Shown in pieces: positions 1 through 10,520 of a stretch of 64,000 bases of DNA; within the stretch, counting starts at the first letter, position 1; each line of letters starts with the position of its first letter. Source of the stretch: Capra hircus (Eukaryota; Chordata; Mammalia; Artiodactyla; Bovidae); the NCBI RefSeq assembly GCF_001704415.2, contig NC_030811.1, positions 4,064,501 through 4,128,500 of the forward strand, written 5' to 3'. Below the pieces are notes generated by a model, which was not told the origin of the DNA, ran no database searches, and saw only the letters and a program-made list of their open reading frames with translations. Both the position numbers and the translations under genes were made by a program.

Positions 1-1102
1 TGCAAGAATTGATCTTGGGTTTGCAGGTGGATTTCAGCCAGTCAGTGAATTTGCAGATACAAAATCTATAAACCAGGAAATACAGGGGTGACTGTCCTTG
101 GCAAACGCAGCTCCAGCCTAGTGACCTCTGGAAGTAGCCCTTGTGTGTGTCTGTCTGTCTAGATGCAGGTGCAAATGTCAGGGCAGATGGGGATGTAGAC
201 GTAAGTGTGGATATGTCAAACTTGAAAAGCAGAAGCGCCTGGTGCACACCAGGAATAATGCATCTTGCAGCCTGTTTTTCTGTTTAGTAGCGATGATCCT
301 TCTCTGGTCAAAAGACGAAACCGAGTCCTCTCCAAGCCCAGGGACCAGCTCTCAGTCCCTCGCCTGTCTGAGACATGCTGCTGCTGTGAGGACTTGGGCT
401 TCATGGTGCTGTCCATCTGGAAACCTCCTCCCTCCCTCCTCCTACAGCTGGCCCCTTCCTTGTCTCAGCATCTCGAATTCAGCCTTGCTTCCTCAGCACC
501 CTTCTCTGGCCAACCTTATTAATCTGGTTGACCCCGCCCGCTAAGCCCCAGCACACCCACTTGTTGCCTCCCTGGTGGCACTTTCCACAGTCAGCTTCTC
601 TAGGTCTGTTTTGCACCGACCCTCTGCCTCGAGCGTCCCTGATGCACAACGGGCAGGGCGTGCTTGTTGAATGAGTGGTGGGACGAAGGATACTGAAGAT
701 GGTCCAAAGTCGCACAGATGGGTCATCTCCTGGTTCCCAGCTTGAGAGGGAGTTCAGGCATAGCCAACTGTTGCCCTGTGATATTAACTGGGTTTCTGGC
801 TGAGGCGGATGCATGTAAGTTATACACAGGAAGGGAAACGCCAGTGATCCGTCGCTATGGTCTTCAGGGGTCTGAAGAGTCTCCATTTCCACGAGGATCT
901 CCAAACCGTGGAAGCCAAGTGAGGGGAGATGAGCCATCCACACACCTGGGTCATACAGAATAGCCAATTGTGTAACTGTTTTAGAGACTGAGGCCTCAAA
1001 TTTTAGGTAGCTACATGGCTGCTTCCACTTTCTATCTTTTTAGATTTCTTTTTTTAAACGTGAACCATTTTTAATTTGTTACAGTATCACTGCTGTTTTA
1101 TG
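1..1102. other. Unique sequence, no gene recognised
   Basis: No repeat family, RNA gene or convincing exon was recognised. Short open frames here lack family similarity. It is moderately GC-rich around 350-700. Confidence 0.5.
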
Positions 1103-1291
1103 TCTTGGTCTTTTGGCTGTGGACAGAGGTGCCTGTCAGGCTACAGTCCGTGGGTAACAAAGAGTCAGACTCAACTGAGCGACTAAGCACAACCCAGCAC
1201 GTGTGGGATCTTAGCCCCCTGACCAGCAGCTGAACGGGCACCCCCTGCTGAAAGTTGACGTCTTAACTGCTGGACCACCTGCGAAGCCTCT
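1103..1291 (-). repeat. CHR-type (tRNA-Glu derived) SINE, interrupted
   Basis: The reverse complement of the artiodactyl CHR SINE is readable: 'ttttggctgtg' near 1110, 'gtgggatcttag' near 1202 and the 'taactgctggaccacctg' head near 1264. It is split at 1123-1195 by a younger Bov-tA tail, so the CHR copy was there first. Confidence 0.7.
1123..1195 (+). repeat. Bov-tA SINE tail nested in CHR SINE
   Basis: The 5'-truncated Bov-tA body reads from 'gacagaggtgcctg' through 'ctacagtccgtggg' and 'caaagagtcagac' to the tail 'gagcgactaagcacaac'. It separates the two halves of a CHR SINE. Confidence 0.8.
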
Positions 1292-1884
1292 CTTATTTTG
1301 TTTTGTTTGACAAGAGGCTTTCCTGGCTTGTCAGGTGATGTGAATTGGCCAGTAGTTCACAATAACTAAGTCTGGTTTAAGTCTTCCATGATGTGGCGCC
1401 AGTCGCGTGACCCCTTGTCCTCGGTTTCCCTGAAACACGCTTCTTTCCTGGTGGGGTGACTGGCCCCGCGTCTGGAGAACACGTGGCCTGTGGTTCAGAC
1501 CCTGCATCTTTGGTTATGCTGGCCCTCCTGCCTGCAGGCTTCAGGCACATCTCTGATCAGTGTCCTTGCTTCCAAAAGAGGTGAGTTCTCACCTCCATGA
1601 AGCCATGGAGGACACACTAGGCCACACTCATCTCACACTCTTCCTAGATGCTACAAGTGTTCAGTTTTCTCTTCTATTCGATTATTAGCTGCTTCTATTA
1701 GCAGAGCGTCTAAAATTTTCTAGTACAAAGCATGGATTCAATAATGCATGTTGACTGTTTAGAGGTTAAATCACATGAAGTCTGAGGCCTCCTCTCTCTC
1801 TTTCTCTGCCTTATACACACACACAGAATATGTGAAGATAACATATAATTAACACCAGTTGTTTTTCAACACATTTTTTTGTCA
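1292..1884. other. Unique sequence
   Basis: No repeat or gene recognised. There is a short pyrimidine run (ctctctcttt) near 1795 and a small CA run near 1817. Confidence 0.5.
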
Positions 1885-2375
1885 CCTGCTAATTCAATAA
1901 ATAATTATTGAATGCTTATGATGTGTCAGGCCTTGGAGATACAGCAGTGAAAAAATAGGGGAAAAAAACCCTCTGTTCTCATTTAGTTTTGTCTATTAGT
2001 AGGGAGAGAGAGATTAAAAAATAAGCTTGATATTTTATATGTCATATCTCGATAAATGCCATGAGATAGTGCAGGGAAGGGCTGTGGGGTATGCAGGGGT
2101 TGGGTGGAGAGAGCCTCGCTGAGAAAATGCTGCTTGAGTGAAGACATGAGGAGGAGAGTGAGTCCATGGCCATCTGTGGGCAGAGTCCTGGACGTAGTGG
2201 CACCAGGTGCAAAGGCCCCGAGGCAGCGCTGTGCTCGGAGTGCCGGAGAGGTGAGGGGGCCGGTGCAGGGAGGGAGGAGAGCCATGGGGCAGGCAGGTGA
2301 CTTGGTGGGTTCTGTACAGTCACTGGGCTCTCTGTAAAGTTGGTGTAGCTTTTCTCTGAACCAGATGCTATGTTG
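1885..2375 (-). mobile_element. Ancient L2 LINE relic (left part)
   Basis: The antisense L2 3' region is recognisable by 'aataattattgaatgctta', 'gtgtcaggccttggagatac', 'agcagtgaa', then 'gtgcaaaggcccc' near 2208. Its age shows in the heavy divergence. It continues after a CHR SINE at about 2712. Confidence 0.65.
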
Positions 2376-2573
2376 TTGGAGTTATTGAGCAGTGGGTGAC
2401 TCAATGTTACTGTTTTAAATAGTCACTTGGCTATTGGGTTGAGATTTAGGTATAGAGGTTTAAGAGCAGTTGCCTTATAAATTATTAGAAAACTGTTGTG
2501 GGCATCCAGGCAAAGCCTTTGGGGGTCACGGTGGTGGGTTGGCAGAAATCAGCAGATTCTGAGGGCACAGCAC

Positions 2574-2700
2574 TTTTTTGGGGGGACAGGGCTGCACCGT
2601 AAGATCTGTGATCTAAGAATCTTAGATCCCCAGGCAGGGGTTGAACCCAGGCTCCCAGTGGAAGCACAGAGTCCTAATCACTGGACCACCAGGGAATCCC
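2574..2700 (-). repeat. CHR-type SINE inside the L2 relic
   Basis: Reverse-oriented CHR SINE with 'ggggttgaaccca' (B-box complement) near 2637 and the head 'ctaatcactggaccaccagg'. L2 sequence lies on both sides, so it inserted into the L2. Confidence 0.75.
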
Positions 2701-2711
2701 CATGAGGGCCC

Positions 2712-3065
2712 AGCAGTTACGGCACAGAACTTAAAGGTTTTCTACCAGAAATTCTGGGGTTGGGGGTGGGGAGAGGAATCAAGGCTGACCTCCAGTGTTT
2801 CGTGGGAGGAGTAGGTTGAGGGTGGCCGACCAAAAGTCTGGTTGGGTTTGAGATGCCTATGAAACAACCAGGCAATGGGATATTCCAAATCCACACTTCA
2901 GGGGAGAGGGACCCGCCTGGAGACACCAAATTGGTAGCAGCTGCTATGTGGATGCTTCTTGATGTTATGAGGCTGGACCACATCACTGTGGGAGTGAGCC
3001 TCAGTCCTGCTCATGCACCCATAGACAGGGAACTCCAGGAGAAGCAGCTGGAACATAAGCCCTGA
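2712..3065 (-). mobile_element. Ancient L2 LINE relic (right part)
   Basis: The antisense L2 resumes: 'aaggctgacctccagtgttt', 'gggtttgagatgcctatgaa', then a 'ggctggaccacatcac' block near 2971 match the L2 order expected after the left part. A further MIR/L2-like tail ('gcagctgctcaataaa') follows near 3103. Confidence 0.6.
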
Positions 3066-3828
3066 TGTACCCCCAAGTCTTCATAATTCCCTCAGCACAT
3101 AGCAGCTGCTCAATAAAATTTACTGCCCAAGCGATGATTGACAGGACTTGTCCAATACGACCTGGCCGTAGTTTAGGCATTGAAATACCCTAATTTCTAG
3201 TCCAAGGCTCTCCTGCTGTCCTTTACTCCCTGCTCAAATTTAATTCTCATTATTTTTCTCACAATAAGCACATCAGTGCATTACACTTCTTTTCTAGTTT
3301 CTTTATTAAATTGCAGTTTAGCCAAGTTGCTATGTTTAAACAAAATTTTCTTAATCTTATGATGCCTTTAAAACTAGTTAGCTGCATTTTTTCCTTCTAT
3401 TTTAAGAACAAATGAAGCCATGAAATAATTTTCTCAATGAATCCAATTTTTAAAAGGGAGAGTAAGAATTTTTTAAAATTCAATAACAATGCTTTTTACC
3501 CATTCCGTTGAATTACAACAGTATTCAACCCTTTAAAAATCTGATTGTTATAGATTTTTCTCTGTCGTTATAAATGACATGCTGTATTAGACACTTAAAA
3601 GCCTGAGAAAACATAAAGTTCCATCATGATTTGTGTCAAATAAATTTTATCATAAAAAGGAATAATAGGTATAGGGAATGGGTTCTTAATATAATGTACA
3701 TTTTAAAAAATATAAGTTAAATTAGATTTAGGGTTGCATTAAATCCAACCGAATCTTGCCGTCAGCACTAACATAGAGGAGCAGTTTCCTCTTGAATGTA
3801 CAGGTGAGTTACTGTGCGTACACAATGT
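3066..3828. other. AT-rich unique sequence
   Basis: No gene or defined repeat recognised. It is AT-rich with many short A and T runs (3240-3720). Confidence 0.5.
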
Positions 3829-4040
3829 TTGTTGTTGTTGAGTCACTAAATCATGTCCAGTTCTTTCGCCACCCCATAGACTGTAGCCCTCCAGGCTCCT
3901 CTGTCCATGGAATCTCCTAGGCAAGAACACTGGAGTGGGCTGCCCTTCCCCTCTTCAGAGGATCGCCCCAACCCGGGGACTGAGCCTGCACCTCCTGCGT
4001 TGGGAGGCGGATCCTTTAACGCGGAGTCCAGGGAAGCCCC
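3829..4040 (-). repeat. Bov-tA SINE
   Basis: A complete-looking reverse Bov-tA: tail 'gttgttgttgagtcac', Bov-A body, then the tRNA-like head ending 'tccagggaagcccc' at 4040. The head is diverged ('aacgcggagtcc'). Confidence 0.9.
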
Positions 4041-4642
4041 ACGTCACTGAATTACGAAAGCCCTAACCCGGCTTCTCGTCCTGGCTCCGGCTCTTCTCCA
4101 TCTGAGTGAAAACCATCCTTCACACGTTTTTACCCCCTGCCCCTAGTGACTCTGGACTTGTCACTGTTTTCTGTTCTCTTTTTCTTTAGGGCAGAACCTA
4201 TAAAGACGGGAGATTTTTTCCTGAAAACAGTCCTGCGGTGCCACTTACACTTGCCTTGGAGAATGTAGACCCCCCCGAACGCTGCTGGTGTGGACATCAG
4301 TTCTTCTCTGACAGAAGACACCAGGCTGGTGGGTTTTGTTGGGGAAACGTGCCCCCTGGGCCCCACCCTGGGAGGGAGGAAGTGCCCTGGGACCCAGTGG
4401 CTACTTGAGCCTTAGCAGCAGACAGTGCTAGAACTTTCTGTGAAGGGTCGGATGTGAAGGGCTGAAGCTCTCTGCCCACGAATGTCTCCCCCTCTGGTCT
4501 GACGTTTCTGCACTCAAGATGTACAGGAAGTCCCCTGCACAGAACTTTCCAAGACGTGGGCCCGCGTGCACACGTCTAGTCGTCTGCCTCGCGTGCCTGG
4601 CACGCTGTACGAGTGGCTGTGCGTCTGTGTAGCTTGCCGCAC
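4041..4642. other. Unique, moderately GC-rich sequence
   Basis: No repeat or gene recognised. Several overlapping short frames exist on both strands without family similarity. Confidence 0.45.
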
Positions 4643-4868
4643 AGTCCCCGGTGGCGCTGGCGGTAACGCGTCCGCCTGCCAATGCAGGAGACGCGAGAGG
4701 CCCAGCCTCGATCCCTGGGTAGGGAAGAGTCCCTGGGGAAGGAAGTGCAACCCGCTCCCAGCATCCTTGCCTGGAAAATTCCATGGAGAGAGGAGCCTGG
4801 CGGGCTACAGTCCACGGGGTCGCAAAGAACTGGACACGACTAAGTGCACGCGCGCACACACACACGGA
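4643..4868 (+). repeat. Bov-tA SINE ending in a CA/CG run
   Basis: Forward Bov-tA with tRNA-like head ('gcctgccaatgcagg' near 4674), a damaged B box ('cctcgatccctgg') and the body to 'ctggacacgactaagtg'. The tail has become a short 'cgcgcgcacacacacac' run. Confidence 0.9.
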
Positions 4869-4910
4869 GAGACTACGGTAGTGCAGGATATTTATTTCAA
4901 GTCCACGTGT

Positions 4911-5014
4911 CTCAGTTCAGTTCACTTCAGTCGCTCAGTCGTGTCCGACTCTTTGCGACCCCATGGACTGCAGCACGCCAGGCCTCCCTGTCCATCACCA
5001 ACTCTTGGAGCTTG
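4911..5014 (-). mobile_element. BovB 3'-end fragment (ART2-like)
   Basis: About 100 bp of the extreme 3' end of BovB in reverse: repeats of 'cagtt', then 'gtcgctcagtcgtgtccgac' through 'ccatcaccaactct'. It is strongly 5'-truncated and abuts a Tigger-like element. Confidence 0.9.
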
Positions 5015-5259
5015 ATTGTACTGCATTACTGTACTTTTCAAGGTGTTGCCCTGTAAGATCAAAAAGGTTTTATTTTTGTGTCTGATTGTTTTCATCTGTT
5101 ATTTATATGAAAAGTGTTATAAACCTATTGCAGTACAGTACTGCATGGCTGATGCTGTTAGTTGGGTACCTGAGCAAACTTTGTTGGGATTAACGAACAA
5201 AACTAAACTTATGCATGTGTTCTTGGAATGGAACTCAGTCATAAGTAGGGGATTACTGC
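5015..5259. mobile_element. Tigger-like (TcMar) DNA transposon fragment
   Basis: The block from 'attgtactgcattactgtac' through 'gcagtacagtactgcatgg' to the end 'cataagtaggggattactg' resembles a Tigger-type element terminus. The CAGTA-like end is the expected inverted-repeat end. A 125-codon frame here is chance. The exact subfamily cannot be named by eye. Confidence 0.55.
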
Positions 5260-6152
5260 CTTCCTTTGCAATCCATAAAGTGACAAACCTGAAGGGAAGG
5301 TTTCTAGGAAGGCTGTCACCTTATAGTGACGTGTCTCCATCTCGTGACATCATTGATGCTTCTTCTCAAAAGAGAAAGTATGTGGACAAATGAAGGGTCA
5401 GGGAAAGATGTGGGTAGCCAATTTTCTGACGGGATAGAAGGAGGAGCTCATAAATTTGCTTCTGGGAAACGAAATTATCCTGGAGACGTCATCCATCACA
5501 CTGTGTTTATGGAAGATGACTTCCAGGGCATTGCAGACCGGCTGCCTGAATTGAAAAGTACATGTATCAGGTATTCATGGGGAAATCTGAATGAGAGCCC
5601 CTGGCAGAGGTCCTGGTGCATCTCTCAGAGCCTGGATAATTGCGGTCCAGCCCATCGCCTGCCCTGGAAGGGGCTGGGAAGGATGAAGGGACCCACCTGC
5701 CACCAGGGAGGACTGGGCAGGGGCCCTGGGCTGGCAGCTGCCCCGGGAGCCTTTCACATCACTGACCACACAGAGCCTGGCTTCTATCATGGAGGCAGGA
5801 GGGAAATCTGAGAGGGTCCCAGGTGCCCGCTGCTCTGTGTCCTCATCTGTATTTTCAGCAGCACCAAACCTCGTTAGAGTGTGGCTCTCTCATCTTCATC
5901 ACACCGTGATGTGACCCCCGATGGTGCTTCCATCCCAACTGGGGGCTTCAGGGAGTGTTTCCTGATTTCCTCCTGTGGTTATGACTGCCCTGGTCTCCAG
6001 TGGCATCCAGTGATTTGTGAGGGTCGTTCTGTGGCCGCATAGTAAGCAGCTGTTTAAGCAGACAGTGTTTGGATGTGGGAGCAAGCAGCTCAAGGACTGT
6101 AGTTTAATGGGGCTGCGGCAGAGCACTCTTAACTTTAAAAAAAAATGGCTAA
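5260..6152. other. Unique sequence
   Basis: No repeat recognised. A 161-codon frame at 5326-5811 shows no domain that I know and no splice context, so I do not call it a gene. Confidence 0.45.
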
Positions 6153-6261
6153 TTTGGGACTTCCCTGGTGGTCCAGTGGATAAGACTCTGTGCTTCCAAT
6201 TCAAAGGATGCAGGTTTGATCCCTGGTTGGGGAGCTAGGATCCACATGCCACACAGTGAGC
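6153..6261 (+). repeat. CHR-type SINE
   Basis: Forward CHR SINE head: 'ttgggacttccctggtgg', 'tccagtggataagactctg', B-box-like 'ggtttgatccctgg' and 'ggagctaggatccacatgcc'. Its 3' end runs into a GATA microsatellite. Confidence 0.85.
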
Positions 6262-6296
6262 AATAGATAGAGAGATAGAGAAATAGATAGATAGGT
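6262..6296. repeat. (GATA)n-type microsatellite
   Basis: Imperfect 'atagatagagagatag' tetranucleotide tract directly after the CHR SINE, probably grown from its A-rich tail. Confidence 0.85.
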
Positions 6297-7314
6297 GTAG
6301 ACGGGCTTTCGGGAAACAGTGGGAAAGGAGAAGTCCCACCCATTTCTGAGCTTTATGTGGGTGATTTTGTGGCCCCCGCATGCTCCCTCCAACAGGGAGA
6401 GTCGTAGAGAGTTGATTTTCCTTGTTGGCTGATTCCATACTCAGGAAATCACCCACTTGCTCAAATGTAACTGTCAGCCTCACATCAGTGCACCCAGAGC
6501 CTTTGCAGCTGTTCACAGATGAACGTAGAACCTTGGAACCCTCAGTTACTGGAGGTATCATTCCTCACTGAGCTCGGGCAAAGCGATGCTGACTTTGGGT
6601 GTCAGCTCGCGTGCCGTAAACAAGTGTCCTTCTCGGGGTGTTCTCAGTGACATGGTTTCTGCATTTTTTGAGCTTTTGGTGGGTGATTCTGTTGTTTAAA
6701 AGGGGGCCCCAGTTGGAACACCAAGGTGCTTTCTTGTGTTCCTAAGCACAAGAGGTTGTGAACCACCTCATGGAGAAAATACCTCTGCGTGTCAGTGAGC
6801 TTTGTTCAGGGGGAGTGATGGTGCTGTTGGCCATGAGTTCAATGGTGATCGATCTGAAAATATGTTAGATAAGGCTTCTTTTGGCAGAAACACACATAAA
6901 ACAAGGTCGCATATTGATTGGTCAATGAGAAATGGGACCAGAGTCTCCCAGGTACCTAAGCCTGTATTTTCTGTAGGAAGCATGGTTCAGTATTTGCTAA
7001 TTCAGGACTCATGGAAGTTCTACAAAATATAGCAATTAGGGATATTGAAAACTAGACTGTCCCTCTTTGAGTGCTTTAATGCTTGTGTTTCGGTTGGGCG
7101 TAAATATTTAATTCCTTTGGTGTGCGTACACACGGGTATATGAGTGTTTACAATAACAAATAACTATACTCATTCTCCCAGATTATCTCAGGCTATTTAA
7201 TCAACACGTTTCTAAAGCTCTTCCTCTGCATCAGCATTTCCTTAAGTTCTTTGGAGAATATGAATATGTGAAGTATCCATCACCTTGGCTTAAAAGTGCA
7301 TTTTAATGAAGCAG
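6297..7314. other. Unique sequence
   Basis: No repeat or gene recognised in about 1 kb. Short frames such as 6802-7032 have no recognisable domain. Confidence 0.5.
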
Positions 7315-7647
7315 GCTGCTGCTGCTGCTTAGTCGCTCAGTCATGTCTGACTCTGTGTGACCCCACGGACTGCAGCCCACCAGGCTCCTCTGTCCATGGG
7401 ATTCTCTAGGCGAGAATACTGGAGTGGGTTTCCATACACTCCTGCAGGGGATCTTCCCGACCCAGAGATCAAATCCATGTCTCCTGAATTGCAGGCAGAT
7501 TCTTTACTGTCTGAGCCACCAGGGAAGCCCAAGAATACTGGAGAGGGTAACCTATCCCTTCTCCAGGGGAAATTCCCAACCCAGGAATTGAACCCTGGTC
7601 TCCTGGATTGCAGGCAGAATTCTTTACCAGCTGAGCTACCAGTGAAG

Positions 7648-7650
<3 letters not shown>
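7315..7650 (-). repeat. Bov-tA SINE with two tandem tRNA-like heads
   Basis: Reverse SINE starting with a (gct)n tract, then Bov-A body and a first head ending 'ccaccagggaagccc' at about 7530. It continues 'aagaatactggagagggtaa' into a second body/head unit ending 'accagtgaagc' at 7649. The second head is joined directly to a long CA repeat. Confidence 0.85.
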
Positions 7651-7740
<90 letters not shown>

Positions 7741-7743
7741 ACA
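7651..7743. repeat. (CA)n microsatellite
   Basis: About 90 bp of almost pure CA ending 'cacagacacacaaaa'. It starts exactly at the end of the SINE head. Its length suggests a polymorphic locus. The MCVCVC-type frames it creates are not genes. Confidence 0.97.
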
Positions 7744-7851
7744 AAATCTAAGGAATATGACATTTAAAAAATTGGAGTATAATTGCTTTACAATGTTGCA
7801 TTAGTTTCTATTGTACAGCAAAGTGAATCAGCCATTTGTTGTTTTTTATGC

Positions 7852-8008
7852 CCCCTGGGTTGGGAAGATCCCCTGGAGAATGAAATGGAACCCCACTCCA
7901 GCACTCTTGCTTGGAAAATCCCATGGACAGAGGAGTGTGGTAGGCTACAGTCAATGGGGTTGCAAAGAGCTGGACACGACTGAGCAACTAAACTGAATAA
8001 ACTAAACT
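7852..8008 (+). repeat. Bov-tA SINE (head missing)
   Basis: Forward Bov-tA body starting in 'ccctgggttgggaagatccc' and ending 'ctggacacgactgagcaac'. It lacks the tRNA head and faces an opposite-strand Bov-tA at 8009. Confidence 0.85.
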
Positions 8009-8209
8009 ATGCTCTCAGATGTGTCCGACTCTTTGTGATCCCATGGGCTGTAGCCCACCCAGCTCCTCTGTCCATGGGGTTTCCCAGGCAAGAATACTGG
8101 AGTGGGTTGCCATTTCCTTCTCCGGGGGATCTTCCCCACCCAGGGATGGAACCCAGGTCTCCTGCACTGGCAGGGGTGTTCTTTCCCTCTGATCCACCGG
8201 GGAAGCCCT
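8009..8209 (-). repeat. Bov-tA SINE
   Basis: Reverse Bov-tA from 'gtgtccgactctttgtgatc' to the head end 'ccaccggggaagccct'. With the preceding forward copy it forms a near-contiguous inverted repeat. Confidence 0.9.
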
Positions 8210-8316
8210 GGATCAGCTTTGCATATACCTGTAACCTTTCCTTTGCGGATTTCTTTCCCATTAGATCACCACAGAGCATCAGGCAGAGTTCCCTGTGCTA
8301 AGCGGAAGGGTCTCAT

Positions 8317-8636
8317 TCAGTTGTTCCGTTCAGTGGCTCAGTCGTGTCCGATTCTTTGTGAGCCCATGGACTGCAGCACGCCAGGCTTCCCTGTCCTTCA
8401 CCAATTCCTGGAGCTTGGTCAAACTCATGTCCATCGAGTCAGTGATGCCATCCAACCATCTCATCCTCTCTTGGCCCCTTCTCCTCCCGCCTTCAATCTT
8501 TCCCACCATCAGGGTCTTTCCTAAGGATCAGTTCTTTGCATCAGGTGGCCAAAGTATCGGAGCTTCAGCTTCAGCATCAGTCCTTCCAGTGAACATTCAG
8601 GACTGATTTCCTTTAGCATGGACTGGTGTGATCTTC
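8317..8636 (-). mobile_element. BovB 3' fragment with target-site duplication
   Basis: Reverse BovB 3' end of about 320 bp, inserted in the L1. An 11-bp duplication 'aagggtctcat' (8306-8316) / 'aaggttctcat' (8637-8647), one mismatch, brackets it. Confidence 0.88.
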
Positions 8637-8676
8637 AAGGTTCTCATGAGTTATCTATTTTACATACCATCAATAG

Positions 8677-8861
8677 ACAGAACCTTGTGCTCAGTCATGT
8701 CCGACTCTTTGTGATCCCATGAGCTGTAGCCCACCCAGCTCCTCTGTCCATGGGATTTATCCAGACAAGAATACTGGAGTGGTTGCTGTTTCTGTCTGCA
8801 GGGGATCGTGACCCCCGTCTCCTGTGTTGCAGGCAGATTCTTTACCAACTGAGCCCCCGGT
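8677..8861 (-). repeat. Bov-tA SINE with target-site duplication
   Basis: Reverse Bov-tA bracketed by 'atcaatag' at 8669-8676 and 8862-8869. The flanking L1 sequence continues across the site. Confidence 0.88.
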
Positions 8862-9005
8862 ATCAATAGGGCATATATATCAGTGCATACATATAGACCA
8901 ATCTCCTGATTCATCCACCCCAGCTTTCCCCTCTTGGTAGTCAAATGTTTGTTCTCCGTGTCTCTATTTCTGCTTAGCAAACAAGATCATCTGTACCAGT
9001 TTTCT

Positions 9006-9920
9006 AGGTTAGAAGTCCAGTGCACTATCCATTTCCCCACAGAGCCACCTGGAATTTCATACTGAAACAGAGCTAAGAAGGGCCACAGAGATTTACTGTC
9101 CTATTCCTGCCTTGAAGACCAATGCGGTCAAAAAGGGGCTGCTGGAAGGATGAACAGGCTGAAGGTGGCTGGGATGTGGGCAGATGCTTGAGAAGATGGT
9201 TTATTTCAGGAAAAACGCATGACAGCAGGTGCATCAGAAACTCTACAGAAAGGAAACCAAGAACTTGCACCATAAGGAATATTTTAAGAGTGATACAATG
9301 CGATTCAAAGCTGATGGGAAAAGACTGCTGAGTTATTGCCATTTCATAACATCTTATTGTGATTTAAAAGCTTGGCGTAAGACAATATCTGACATTTTCA
9401 GGGCTAAAGTTAAGTTGAAGTGCCTTTGTATTAAAACGGCTATGGACATTGAATAGTACCTTGTTTTTAAAATAAAAATGTGTTCCCCGCTCCAGCACAC
9501 ACACACAGGAGGGGCAAGGCAGGCCAGAGACCCTTCTCCATCTAGTTTGGAGATGTATAAATACTCCACACTTGCAAGGATGGAGCAAGCTATTTTCTAC
9601 TTCTTTGAACTCTAAAATTTAATTTCCTGTTACCTTCCTGAGTTTGCCAAGTTTTTTAGACTCGGCAGTGAGGCCGGCCTCCCAGTTTCCTGGTTCCCGT
9701 TGGAGCGTTTTCCATGCTTGACACCACTATTTTGCTGTGGTCCAAGAGCTCTGGGCCTCCACCTTCTTTTCCTGCCTTAATATCTTTAATCCAGTTGGAG
9801 CCGAGCCTTGCTCCAACCTGAGTTCTCTTTTCTTCCCACAGTGACTTTGCATAATGCATTTTTTGGTCCTTTATAGATTGATTTTACAGTTTAACTCTCA
9901 GAGGATATTCTTTATAATAA
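9006..9920. other. Unique sequence
   Basis: No repeat recognised. Overlapping plus-strand frames at 9122-9456 (69-75 codons) are basic and lysine-rich but match no family that I know. Confidence 0.45.
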
Positions 9921-10200
9921 TTGTGTTTGTCAGCTCAGGCTGCCAGAACAAAATACCATACACTGGGGTGGCTTCCGCTGGAGAAAAATAAACCTCACAG
10001 TCCCAGAGGCTGGACGCCCAAGATCGAGGGGCCAGCGGATTCATTTTCCTGGTGCGGGCTCTCTTCCTGGCGTTCAGATGGTTGCCTTTTTGCTCTGTCC
10101 CCACAGGGCAGGGAGGGGAAGGAGGTAGACTTTCTGGTGTCTCTTCTTATAAGGGCACTAATCCCATCATAAAGGATTTTTCCTTATTAACTCATCTAGC
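9921..10200 (-). mobile_element. MaLR/MLT1-type LTR relic
   Basis: The antisense MLT1-like consensus is readable: 'tttgtcagctcaggctgcca', 'caaaataccatacactgggg', 'ccagaggctggacgccc', 'ggctctcttcctggcg' and 'tcttataagggcactaatcc'. An ancient mammalian ERVL-MaLR LTR with no coding part. A BovB fragment follows directly. Confidence 0.65.
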
Positions 10201-10204
10201 TTTT

Positions 10205-10520
10205 GTTGCAAGGAGATCAAACCAGTCCATCCTAAAGGGAATTAACCCTGAATATTCTTTGGGGGGACTGATGCTGAAGCGCCATACTTTGGCCAGCTGA
10301 TGCAAAGAGCAGACTCATTGGAAAAGACGCTGATGCTGGGAAAGATTGAGGGCAGGAGAAGAAGTGGGCAACAGAGGATGAGATGGTCGGATGGCATCAC
10401 CGACTCAATGGACATGAATCTGAGCAAACTCCGGGAGATAGTGAAGGACAGGGAAGCCTGGCGTGCGGCGGTCCATGGGATCGCAAACAGTTGGAGACGA
10501 CTTAGCGACTAAACAACAAC
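10205..10520 (+). mobile_element. BovB 3' fragment
   Basis: Forward BovB 3' end from 'gcaaggagatcaaaccagtc' through 'tgatgctgggaaagattgag' to 'gacttagcgactaaacaac'. It carries the last codons of the reverse-transcriptase frame plus the 3' tail and is 5'-truncated. Confidence 0.9.

Larger units (their letters stand above)
7764..9005 (-). mobile_element. L1 3' end, reverse, with nested elements
   Basis: Ruminant L1 3' sequence runs in reverse from 'ttggagtataattgctttac' (7772) through 'gttccctgtgcta' (8288) and 'agttatctattttacat' (8649) to 'tctctatttctgcttagcaa' (8959). It is split by SINEs at 7852-8209, a BovB fragment at 8317-8636 and a Bov-tA at 8677-8861. Removing these restores one colinear L1 end. 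Confidence 0.8.

Noticed and set aside
4643..4868. tRNA gene within SINE heads
   Set aside because: The heads have B-box-like motifs but lack a foldable complete cloverleaf and continue into Bov-A body. They are tRNA-derived SINEs.
5016..5393. 125-codon plus frame as a gene
   Set aside because: Its first two thirds lie in a Tigger-like transposon terminus and it has no recognisable domain.
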